This document shows, in pieces, positions 22,942-32,540 of a DNA stretch of 64,000 nucleotides (position 1 is its first letter; the number at the start of each line of letters is the position of its first letter). The position numbers and the translations under genes were made by a program. This DNA is from Pisaster brevispinus (taxonomy: Eukaryota > Echinodermata > Asteroidea > Forcipulatida > Asteriidae). Where the stretch lies: assembly GCA_023634235.1 (NCBI GenBank), contig JAMKCF010000001.1:33780772-33844771 (forward strand), in the 5' to 3' direction. The notes beneath the pieces are model-generated. The model made no database searches, had not been told where the DNA came from, and saw only the letters and a program-made list of their open reading frames with translations.

Positions 22942-24586
22942 ATGAATGTCCCGTTGTTTCCGCTCTTGGTTCTGACTGCATATTTTGGTGAGTATTCCAC
23001 TCTCTGTGCACATCAATTTCTTCAAGCATCTTGTTCCGATAGAACGAAGTTAGTAGTGTCATAGACAGCGGTTTTGATATATCATTATTCATTTCAATCT
23101 CCTTGCAGTTGGAGTGCATGGGATAGAATGCTACAAGTGTTTCCACGCAAGTCAGTTTCCATTGAATCGATTTTGCGGGGTCAACTTTTTAGACTATGTG
23201 GCTAGGGTGTCCGCCACTAGTTGTCCAAGTGGCCTATGTTGGGTAAGTGCAACATGAGCGTTAGTTGTTCCTGGATTAAGCAAGACAATTCTGTGGTCAT
23301 AGCAATGTTTTTGCGCTAAAAAAAAAATAAAAAATAAAAAATTAATTGCTGGGGCCTAGGCTACTGTTTCCAGTGTGTCTTAACAGCCTCTTGATTTGAC
23401 ACATCAATTCAAGTTCCCCCCACGGCGTATGCTGGGAAAGTACAACATGGGCGTTGGTTGTTCCTGGTTGAGCAAGACAACTCTGTGTTTGGACCATTAC
23501 TCTCAGTCATACAAAACCGTCCCCAGCGGATAGTTTTGGAAGTCATTTCAAAGGCACACGTACAAGGTACATCCAATCCCGTATACCCCTGAAACGCAAT
23601 ACTGAGCGCCACCAAGAGTTTGATTAACAAAAAAAAGTTTACCTATCACACTTCAAGGTTCATAATTAACGCAAGATACCGACTTGTAAACTAACTTGGC
23701 AGCTCTAGTCTATAGATTCATCAGCTTCTAGGTAAACACCTTTCCCCCAGCGTAAATAAATAGAGTCTATCAGCAAAAATACTTGTGATTCGTTTTTGAG
23801 AAGTGATGCTTCATTTTGTTCGAAGTTTTCTGCGGGCAATAAAGGACATACGCATTATAATGCAAGTGTTGAAAGGGTTTTCAAGTCATATCTATAGGGT
23901 GAATCTTTCTTCGAGTAACACACTATAGCAAGGGGGGGAATTTTTATATTTCCTCAGCATGCTCACTTCGAACCCTCGACAATACATCGTTTGTACGTAA
24001 TGTAGCTAACGAACTCTCGTTGCATTACACCTTGACTCACCCGTACACGCACAAGTTGGCCTACCTGGGGCCCAATTTCATAGAGCTGCTTAGCACACAA
24101 ATTAGCTAGGTACAACAAAACTATGCTCTCTAGACTAAAAGTTTACCAACTAATTTCACATGTGCATTTGTGACTGACATCCTGCTCACTTTCGCTTGGC
24201 AGCAAATTATTTCTGCTATCATGAAATTAGCCTAAGCTTCAAATGTTAAAAACAAATACAACCAGCAGGCAAATTAAGAGTTGTTAAATTGTCAACTTTA
24301 TGTTTGGGTAAAAAATTACCATAAATCATTCTTATTCTCTTTATTGTTTGTATGTTTATTTATATTTTTACAGAAAGCTATATCTGGTGAAGGCAGCAGT
24401 AATTATGCTATATCACGAGGTTGCGTTAGTGACGGGAGTAAATGCTCGGCTCAATGCAGGTCCAGCAATCCTGGATGTAAAGTACACTGCTGTGATACGG
24501 ATTTTTGCAATGCCGCATCCAGACTGACCGTTCAAGTTTCAACATCTGCTGCCATCTTGGTCTTTTCTTTATTGCTCTATGGTTAA
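22942..24586 (+). CDS. Ly6/uPAR-domain (three-finger) GPI-anchored protein, copy 1
   Basis: Exons 22,942-22,987, 23,109-23,242 and 24,374-24,586 give 130 residues. Exon 1 encodes a signal peptide (MNVPLFPLLVLTAYF). Exon 2 begins the mature domain with ECYKC and ends SCPSGLCW. Exon 3 has RGCVSD, a KCSAQC pair and the family signature HCCDTDFCN. A hydrophobic C-terminus (AAILVFSLLLYG) follows, typical of GPI attachment. Twelve cysteines fall in the mature region, more than the usual ten. Intron phases are 1 and 0. Such proteins are extracellular and membrane-tethered, acting as ligands, co-receptors or modulators; the partner cannot be told. The paralogue at 27,356-30,064 shares this architecture. 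The stop codon lies in the TTAA at the edge of a MITE, and intron 2 contains a decayed copy of the exon 2 donor region. Confidence 0.9.
23421..23490 (+). repeat. duplicate of the exon 2 splice-donor region
   Basis: 'tatgctgggaaagtacaaca' then 'tgggcgttggttgttcctgg' copies 23,234-23,285 ('tatgttgggtaagtgcaaca', 'tgagcgttagttgttcctgg'). In the copy the donor GTAAGT has become GAAAGT. Confidence 0.7.
24068..24235. mobile_element. palindromic MITE, family M2
   Basis: The left end 'ggggcccaatttcatagagc' is matched by a decayed inverted end 'atcatgaaattagcc'. The body shares 'tgcttagcac' and 'gtgactgacatcctgct' with 41,675-41,868 and 60,228-60,420. It lies in Ly6 copy 1 intron 2. Confidence 0.6.
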
Positions 24587-24983
24587 AGGGGAAAGTGTAC
24601 CTTTGGTTTTGGGAACCTTTCGGTTGTTTTAATCCTGCATAAATGCAGATAATATATACAATAAAATAACCTGTGAAAATTTCATTTCAAAAGGTGGTAG
24701 CGTTTTTGAGATATCGAAAAACCGGAGCAATTTATATGTCCACACAGGAAGAACAATCCGTAATTGGAATACACAATCTGAGATACGTTACTGACAGTAG
24801 CGTTTCTCAGATTCAATTTGGGGGGATAAAAACTCATATCGTTTTCCCATAAACACATTACTTCGAAGTGAAATGATTCTCAAAATGCTTTATAGTACCG
24901 GAAGCTGCTGTACTTCTCACCAAGATAAGTTTTTATCGCAATTAGTTTTAAGAGTGATTACCAAACGTGTACATTTCCTTTAA
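24583..24983 (+). mobile_element. MITE family M1 with TTAA boundaries, copy 1
   Basis: Both ends carry TTAA. The terminal repeats are 'aggggaaagtgtacctttgg' on the left and, inverted, 'aggaaatgtacacgtttgg' on the right. Near 24,770-24,810 is an internal palindrome (AATCTGAGA...TCTCAGATT). TTAA boundaries suggest a piggyBac-type mobilisation. Its left TTAA contains the stop codon of Ly6 copy 1. Other copies are at 30,189-30,580 (inverted) and 40,441-40,770 (truncated). Confidence 0.75.
24660..24665 (+). terminator. candidate poly(A) signal inside the MITE
   Basis: AATAAA 74 bases after the Ly6 copy 1 stop codon, inside the M1 element. If used, the whole 3' UTR is transposon-derived. Confidence 0.45.
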
Positions 24984-24989
24984 ATCTAA

Positions 24990-26040
24990 CATAAGATTTA
25001 ATTGTTCATACCATCATTGAATAATCTGCACATTACTGAATCAAAAGATGGATCCCATCTTTAAACCTGACTTCTGTAACGGCACTTGACACGGAAAGGA
25101 TTGTCTGGTAGCTTTGAACCCTGTCATGACCCGCCCGCTTTCCTTTCTAACAAAGTTCTACATAATAACCACAACAAATTTAAAAGTTGTTAATAAAAAA
25201 TGTTCCATCGAACGCCATTTTGTTGGGTAGGCTTTTATTTCTTTGCCCATTTTGGGTCAAAAATCGCTATTTTCCCGAACATCGAACATGTTTTTGGGCG
25301 TCCCTATGGAAAACATTATTTCAAATGAAATATATTTTGCAAAATGTATATCGGGGAAAGTCTGTTTTCAACTGATAGACTCCTTGCATTGGCCGCCATC
25401 TTTGATGTCAAGCAATGGAAACGTGCACGCGTGTACGTGCTGCGCATGACTCTCAGCCAATGATAGTGCTTCATTGACCGCAGCGAGGGGCTGTTTTTTT
25501 GGCCTGTGATGTCATATGCAATGAGTCAATAGAAGTACCTTCTGTCTGCAGCAACGTGTAAAAACAGTAATGGTGCCACGGCGCCATTTGACTGCACGCG
25601 TAACCATTGAACCAGCCATGGTGACTGGTTGAACTTTCACATAATTCATGAATATTCATAATGATAAGGGACTGATATTCTCATAAAACACGGTCAGTCG
25701 GAAGGCAGTAATGTGCAATAATGAGTAAAGAAAAGAGCACATGAGATTTCCACATGTTATGCAAAATTCGGAATGTTTGTGTTATTTTATTTTTTACGGA
25801 CATTCTTTTATTGTTGACTGAACGGAAACGATAGTTTTACTTCTTGTCTAAGCCAGAACCACTCCGTGGACCCTCAGCGTAAATCCGTCAAGCATAGTCA
25901 CATTTAGCTCCAATGGAATCCAGTTTAAACTGTTTGGGCACATAATTAAATACATAGTCCACAGTTTGTATAAACACTCAAAAGTAGAGCCACAAATTTG
26001 CTCAGCTCATTGAGTTAGTCACACACCCAGTCTCAAATAT
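24990..26040. other. intergenic, no gene seen
   Basis: Spacer between the two Ly6 genes. No exon is supported. Confidence 0.4.
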
Positions 26041-26049
26041 ACATAAAAT

Positions 26050-26240
26050 ATACATCCCTGTGGAGACATCTTTTGATCTTTCCTTTGTCCCTGTACTTAA
26101 CACCCCCATAGACTTTGTTCACACAATTCCTTGAGTAGCACCCAGGTCTTGAATTTACCTTTTGGAGACATTTTATTTGTCCTTAAAAAAAGAGTTTTAT
26201 CCTTGATCTCCATAAGTTACCGAATATGAGCACACGCACA
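26050..26240. repeat. dispersed repeat, family S
   Basis: 'cccatagactttgttcacac', 'aattccttgagtagcaccca' and 'gatctccataag' match the order at 19,250-19,365. Confidence 0.5.
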
Positions 26241-26318
26241 CAAGCCCTTCATGGCAGTTATGGGGTCCTTCCATTTGTTAAATTATTTCCTTTTCTGAAG
26301 AAATCCTCTTTGGGGGTA

Positions 26319-26516
26319 CAGTGGCGTAACTAGGGGGGGGGGGCACGTGCTCCCTAATTGATGTCAGTGCCCCCGGGCTTCCCCCACTTGGAACCCGCCA
26401 TTACGTAGATCAAGATCCATTGTTTAAAAAAGTGCAAATGGAATCTATAATTGAAGAAAAAATGGTGCCCTCCCCTTTGTGCCTCCCCCTAAAAAATTAC
26501 CTTAGCTACGCCGCTG
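26319..26516. mobile_element. hAT-like MITE
   Basis: The left end 'cagtggcgtaactaggg' and inverted right end 'cagcggcgtagctaagg' form terminal repeats of the type common in hAT elements. The flanks 'gggggta' and 'gtgggta' look like a decayed 8-bp target duplication. The element is 198 bases and non-coding. Confidence 0.75.
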
Positions 26517-26815
26517 GTGGGTACGGTGCCACTAGAACAGAGGAACTATTGTGGGTAGCATTGTTCTAACTAGAAATACTCCGTCAGTTGGCATTTCTAA
26601 TCCCACGCACACTACCATGCCCGATGTGGGGCAGAGGGTCCTTACATCACAATGTTCTCATTTAGCACTCTATTTTTCTCGTGTACAGATAAGCTTTATC
26701 CCCTAAAGTCTCAGAATTACTGACAGTCCAAACACTCAATGGGGACATTGGGGGGGGGGGTACACCACGCCCCATGGAGCACCAAATGACGCATCATGCA
26801 CAACCGGGTTCTATT

Positions 26816-26843
26816 CACTGATCTCTATTAATAGAGATCAGTG
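26816..26843. repeat. 28-bp perfect palindrome
   Basis: 'cactgatctctatt' is followed directly by its exact reverse complement 'aatagagatcagtg', with no spacer. The flanks also share 'ttctat'. Confidence 0.9.
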
Positions 26844-27154
26844 GTTCTATTTCATGCTCGAATTGATTGGTGACTTTTAATGTAACGGTTTAAACAGTCG
26901 ACAAATAATCAGTGACGGCTTGATACGAAGACTAAAATCTGAATGGTTTGAACTGCTTGGGAAAAGACTATCAGGCCTTGTCGGCCTCAACAGGCACTGA
27001 AGCATAACTTTGTTATTGTGAAATTCAAAAGGAGAAGTGTACAATAGTTTCTTGTCATGCAGGCCACTGGTTCGCAAAGCTTCTGTTTTTTTCAACCCTG
27101 ACGTACACAGAGGTTGTATAGGTCAATATGTAATATTTTACAATTATGGGATTT

Positions 27155-27250
27155 GCAAACTGCTTACCCGGATCTACGTTATAAATGCAAAGTACAGTTA
27201 GTGGCCTGACGTTTCGACCAGAGCAGAGTCTTTCTCGAAAAAAAAGGCTA
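27155..27250. repeat. family M3 fragment
   Basis: 'agtggcctgacgtttcgacc' followed by 'agcagagtctttctcga', the recurrent M3 module. It lies just upstream of Ly6 copy 2. Confidence 0.6.
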
Positions 27251-27355
27251 AATTAAAATTCTGTACAAATAGCTGAATCTTCAGACACGGCTGTTTCTCC
27301 AGGAGGATACAAACGAAGAAGTTTCATACCGATTTGAACGTGGTTCAGACACAAA

Positions 27356-30064
27356 ATGGCTTCTTCACTGCGACTGATGATACAGGTTATGGTACTTTCT
27401 GCATGCATGGGTATGTGTTCTACCTTCATGGTATTATTCTAACATTCCAACACTGATCCATGAGCCGTACTAAAAGTTTTGGGGACCGTCATTATTTTTC
27501 TCACCACATAATAAAACAATAATGTCATCTCTACTATGTCGACTTAAAAGTTGCAAAAGTTTACACTTTTGGCTTGTCTTTGCTTTGAATGACATCCATG
27601 TGATGGTAATGTCCATAATCTTTAACTCGTATAACGCAAGAATCCATTTAGGCTAGCCACCCCCCGCCCCGCCCCGTCCCGCCTTCACAAGACTGTGGAA
27701 ATGGTGACGTAAAGGTGTTTGGTTTGTTTTGTTTGTAATGTGTGGAAAGTGGATGCAGTCACCACTTCTACTCTGTTTAGTCAGGATTCATAAGTTAGGA
27801 CGTCAATGCCAAGGAGCAATTATATTTAAAAGTCTTGCTCGAGGACACAAGTGCCTGGACCGAGATTCGGACCCACATTGCGTTGACCCAGCCACACCGC
27901 AACTTGAATTCGGTCACGACTCCATAATATATGTGGCCAACAGAGGAAAGCTGGAGAACAACGTATTGCAATGGACTTTAAAAAACAACACCAAAACTAT
28001 CAATGATTTGGTTTCACGGCAATTTCTGATCGAATTAAGTCATGTGTCAATTTTGGACCTTGATCAATGTTTTGAATCGTAAATGTCAACGGGAGCCGAG
28101 CGTGACTCATAATCAATGACGTCAATTCGCATTGTTCGGGTCGTACTGAACGACCTAAATATAGCCAACGTACAATTGAATTCAGACCTGTCGGCCTTGT
28201 TCACGTCAGTCCCTTTATATACAAAGTTTACCTTTCTTCTAAAAAACAGTTCTCAGAACTAATAATAGATTCACATCAAAAGGAAAATTGTTTTCGTTCG
28301 TCCAGATTGGATAAACTTGCACAACTGTTTTTACAGCAGTGGCTTTTTGCTTTTTTTCAGGGGGTGGTGTGACAACCAAAATATAGTTATTACAAATTAT
28401 ATTTAAAGGTATACAAAAACTGGAAGAATACAAAACATAATTGTTTATATTTTAGTCTGAAAGCTTAGTGATTATGAAGTTCATACTAGAACCATTTTTC
28501 TCTGTGAAATATTGCCCTCTTAAATGAAGTCATATTCAAGAAAACTGTATATTTATGTGAAAACCTAAAGAACACAAGAGCTGACTGGTTGTTACAACCA
28601 CATTAAGGACAATGTTTACATGCTGACATCTGTGCTTGGTGTTTCCACTATTTTCTCCTGACTCACACAACGGATTCAGACAAAACTTCTTATTTTCACA
28701 GGTTTCTTATGACCTGTATATAGTTGATCACACAAAACATGAACACTGTCTACGACTATTTTGTTAGCTGGTAAGCAGTTTGCAACAGCTAATTCTATTC
28801 TGTCATTTGTACTTTCCTTTTCATTCATTTATTCTGAGAAAATAGAATTAGAAACTGCTTACAAACCAAAAGGACGTGTATTGTATAAATGAGAGGAAAA
28901 AAGTTAGTGGCCTGACGTTGCGACCCTAGCAGAGTCTTTCTCGAAGGCTAAATGACAACACAACACAACACAACACAACACACACAAATAGGTATATAGG
29001 ATCGAAACGTCAGGCTATTGTTTTCAATTTATTTTGTAATTGTTATATTAAAATAGTTCAAGGGCCACGGGGTGGGTTGTTTTGAGGATTACAGCCAGTC
29101 TTACATTTGACTTTATTTTCTGATAGGTGGAATGTACGGGTTCGAGTGCCACCTGTGTTTCTTTGACAACTCCCTACCAGATCACATGACTGCATGTAAT
29201 GACCCTTTCGATGTATCCGACCCATCAATCAGTGAAACAGTAGTGTCATGTGACGGCGTCTGCGCAGTAAGTGAAAAACAAGTCCACCTTTTTGCGAAAG
29301 AGCAGTCTCGGAAGGGAGGGCGCTCAAAACTAACCCCAATGCTTCCCAAATTGTACTATTTATTGTAAATTACTGTTTTTAAATCACATCCAATTTGGCC
29401 TACGGGCCACAAAATGTGATGTTAATAAAATGAAATGAAAATGAGATTGAAAAAAATGCACAAACGAATGGTTCAACTAGCCCCAAGTTATAAATTTGCC
29501 ACCCTCTTGCCTTCCCAGCCCCCAAAAGATCCACAGAGCCTGGACTTCGTGCAGGCACGATTTGTACTGACCTTGAGGGTAAAATAATTGAATCTTATAG
29601 TTTATGGACATTACACTTTCTGAGTTTTACCAACTTTTGCAATGAAGAAAAGAGCCACATCTCAAAACTTGTTTAGCTATTACTTTTATGACTCCTGAAT
29701 TTACGAGGAATAAACCACAGGGGATACCGAATGCTCTCATCTATCTCGAATTCAGTAAAAACTGTTTATAGTTTTGATATTTCCAATCTCTTGCTTCTTA
29801 TATATCAGAAACATTTTTTTAAACTTCAATCTCCGACAGAAATCGTCAGTAACTAAAGGAAACGTGACAGCAGTTTCTCGCGAATGTCTTGAGGGTATGC
29901 TGGTTTCTGATTGTGACAACGACTGCAGTACAAGCGAGGAAGAAGGCACAGTTTGTTTCCGCTGCTGCGACACAGACCGCTGCAACGGCGCAGAGTCAGT
30001 GACCTATGACCTTCTTACGTCATTCACCGTACTCGCATTTTCTTTTTACTGGACAATTTCATAA
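27356..30064 (+). CDS. Ly6/uPAR-domain (three-finger) GPI-anchored protein, copy 2
   Basis: Exons 27,356-27,410, 29,127-29,266 and 29,840-30,064 give 139 residues. Exon 1 encodes the signal peptide (MASSLRLMIQVMVLSACMG). Exon 2 opens the domain with FECHLCFF and ends SCDGVCA. Exon 3 has SRECLEG, a DCDNDC pair and the signature FRCCDTDRCNG, followed by a hydrophobic tail (LLTSFTVLAFSFYW) for GPI attachment. Intron phases 1 and 0 equal those of the gene at 22,942, and exon lengths are close (55/140/225 versus 46/134/213), so the two are tandem duplicates. The mature sequences are otherwise strongly diverged, as is usual for fast-evolving Ly6 clusters. Exon 3's acceptor was chosen because CGACAG|AAA keeps phase 0; an upstream ATATCAG would bring a stop. 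Expected location is the outer leaflet of the plasma membrane; function unknown. Confidence 0.9.
27820..27935 (-). mobile_element. SINE family C fragment
   Basis: On the minus strand, 'gtcgtgaccgaattcaagtt' and a box B-like 'gggtccgaatctcgg' precede 'gcacttgtgtcctcgagcaa'. It lies in Ly6 copy 2 intron 1. Confidence 0.55.
28760..29010. repeat. family M3 repeat with (ACAAC)n run
   Basis: 'gctggtaagcagtttgcaac' near the start and 'agtggcctgacgttgcgacc' with 'agcagagtctttctcgaagg' near the end are joined to an (ACAAC)n microsatellite. The same two modules recur together at 39,925-40,160, 50,325-50,465, 58,365-58,510 and 62,580-62,770. Confidence 0.6.
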
Positions 30065-30188
30065 ACTTCTAGCTACTTAATGATCCAATTATTCAAAACG
30101 TTTTAAAACTATGGCGATGAAATTATAACAATAGTTTATTTTTTTAAAGTATTTGAACTCTACGCTGGTTCGTAGATATGATTTAGAC

Positions 30189-30580
30189 ATAAAGGGAAGG
30201 CATAGGCTACGTTTGGTAATCACTCTAAAAATTAATGCATAAATACTGACTTTTTAGAATTACAGCAGCTTTTGATAATAAAAAGCATTTTGAGAATCAT
30301 TTCAATTCAAAATATTGTGGTTATGGGAAAAACATATACGTTTTTATCCCCGAAAATTTGAATCTGAGAAACGTTACTGTCGGTAACGTTTCTCAGATTG
30401 TGTATTTCTATTTAGGGATTATTCTTCCTGCGTGGACATATTCGCTCCGGATTTTCGGCGATATCTCAAAAACGCGACCACCTGTTGAAACGAAACTTTC
30501 ACAGATTGGTTGTATCTACAATTGTATAGGATTAAAACAATCGAACAAATTAAAAAACCAAAGGTAAACTTTTCCTTTAA
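30189..30580 (-). mobile_element. MITE family M1, copy 2 (inverted)
   Basis: Reverse-oriented relative of 24,583-24,983, about 125 bases past the Ly6 copy 2 stop. The right end reads 'taaaggaaaagtttaccttt' on the minus strand. The internal palindrome AATCTGAGAAACG...CGTTTCTCAGATT is at about 30,360-30,400. Confidence 0.75.
30277..30282 (+). terminator. candidate poly(A) signal for Ly6 copy 2
   Basis: AATAAA about 213 bases after the stop, inside the M1 element, and the first such hexamer I see downstream. Confidence 0.35.
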
Positions 30581-30744
30581 TTATATATTTTGTTGTGTTT
30601 TGCATATGGATGGACGTTAAGAAACTCCAACATTAGGCATGTGAAGGTAGAATACATCATTCGAAGACATCCAAAAGTACTTCCAAGTTTCTAAAAAATA
30701 ACTGACTTGACTGAAATTACATATCAGTCCCGAGTATCAGGTGC

Positions 30745-31045
30745 GGTCGCACTAAAAAGCCGACAACTGACGACAACTGACGACAACTGACGACAACTGA
30801 CGAACACTGCCGACAACAAATTTTAAATGCACTTTAAAACAGCATTTGAGCATAAATAAATCATTACATAAAATATACGAGGGAGAGTCATATGAATCTA
30901 TATCACCTTCAATCTGTTAACAAAGTTGTATTTTGAACTGAAAACAAAAGGGTTTTTTCACCTCGAATTAGTAAAAACAAGTAGTGCCCGCCGTGTTGTC
31001 CTTGGACCGTACCTGCGTCGTCAGTTGTCGGCTTTTAGTGCGACC
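30745..31045. mobile_element. MITE with 'ggtcgcactaaaa' ends and decamer repeat
   Basis: The left end 'ggtcgcactaaaaagccgac' is mirrored by the right end 'gtcggcttttagtgcgacc'. Inside the left arm the decamer CGACAACTGA is repeated four times in tandem (about 30,759-30,798). The total is 301 bases, non-coding. Confidence 0.8.
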
Positions 31046-31059
31046 CAACCGGTGAAATC

Positions 31060-32280
31060 GTTTTGCCATGTGTTATTTCCTTTCAAAGGGGGACAAACAA
31101 AAATGCAATTTTGTAACATTTTGAAGCAATGGTTGGCCGACCATCGTTTGAACGAGTGAGTATAATTTATACAACAAGATCTGTCTGACAGTTTAGAACA
31201 CACATGTCATCGGTTCGTTTTATATTAAAGCCTAGCTCACAAATCCAAATTAATAATTCTTGAAAAATACAGCAATTACCGATGATGTAATTTACCTTTT
31301 ATATAGTAAAACATAAAACAAAGATGATCTGAAATCAACGAATAATGCGTTATTTTTTTATAGAAATACAGTTAAATTTTTGAATCAACAAATATAAGCA
31401 GTTGATGGTGAAAAGAGCAAGCAGAAACTCTGAAATATTCCTACTAACTTGGATGGGTATTCCGTTTCCATTTGCGGCAATTTCGGAAAGAAGAAGAAAA
31501 GAGAGATAGAAAAAAAAATTCGTGTTCACGTTGCTTCAATTCTACTAGAACAATATTAATGTGCTGAAAGAGAGGTCATCCAGGATACGATTTTAGAAAC
31601 TGTAAAAAATTAAATAGATAATTTGAATAGTGACAATAAGATATTCTTGTGTTCATACATGATGCGCCACGGGTAAAAAAAAACCCAAAACAACAACAAC
31701 ACAACAACAACAAACCAAGGGACCATTGCTAAACTGGTCTCGTGTGAAAGAGGCTTTATAAACACGTCAGACATTTTCTATTTATTCTATTTATTCAAAA
31801 AGAGTAAATACAAATTGCAATGTTGCATAAGAAAAAAGGAGTTAATTATATATTTAAACTTGGGCAAATGGTGCACAAGAAGTCACTATTGTGTTGAACA
31901 GGGATTTTAAAGTTTCTTTTAACATTTGTTTTAGTTCAACTTGCTTTGTGCTTTGAATACGTAAACTTTATTATAAAATAGTACACACATATTACCTCTT
32001 AACAAGTTGTTATAATATCTGTCTCATTTAGATTAAAATAACCATTGATTAATTACAGATGAATTATACTCATTGATTGCCTGTATTTTGTGTGGTCTCC
32101 GGTTCCAGTCACTTTACGGCTTCACAGCTGTCTAAGCCACGAAGGCCTTGACAAAAGTCTAACTATCATCTTATTAATCATCCACTCTTGTATGCCTACA
32201 GGTTTCATGCGTCATCAACAAGCTGAACAATGAGCTATGAATCAGCCTCAAAATCCACACATTTACAAGGGTGGATGGTT
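31060..32280. other. intergenic between convergent genes, no gene seen
   Basis: Lies between the Ly6 copy 2 3' end and the receptor 3' end (minus). It includes the 3' UTR region of the receptor and a fragment of the 15,942 MITE at 31,715-31,765. Confidence 0.4.
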
Positions 32281-32289
32281 TATCACAAT

Positions 32290-32440
32290 TGACCTCTTTA
32301 GGCATATATCTTTATAGCATTGCCATCTTTTGGTAAACTTGGAAATTATCAATTTCGAAGAGCTTCCAGGAACAGTGTCCTCACTACTACAGAGATGCAG
32401 ATCAAAGAGCAGGATTTCTTTACATAGGAAAAAATAATCA
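32290..32440. repeat. family Q repeat, diverged
   Basis: 'agcattgccatcttttggta' and 'aagagcttccaggaacag' line up with 5,660-5,740. It lies just beyond the receptor stop codon, so it may be in the 3' UTR. Confidence 0.35.
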
Positions 32441-32540
32441 GTTTGTTTCACCAGAGCAGAAATAAGAAGGTCTGAACTTAGATTAATGTATGAAACTTTG
32501 CATCAGTTCTCTGCTTGTTAAGATTTCTTTAATATCGTTG

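Noticed and set aside
28960..28985. CRISPR-like or regulatory repeat
   Set aside because: It is a simple (ACAAC)n microsatellite inside a dispersed repeat.
32528..32533. Poly(A) signal ATTAAA directly after the receptor stop
   Set aside because: It lies only a few bases from the stop codon in A+T-rich DNA; too close and too common a word to call.
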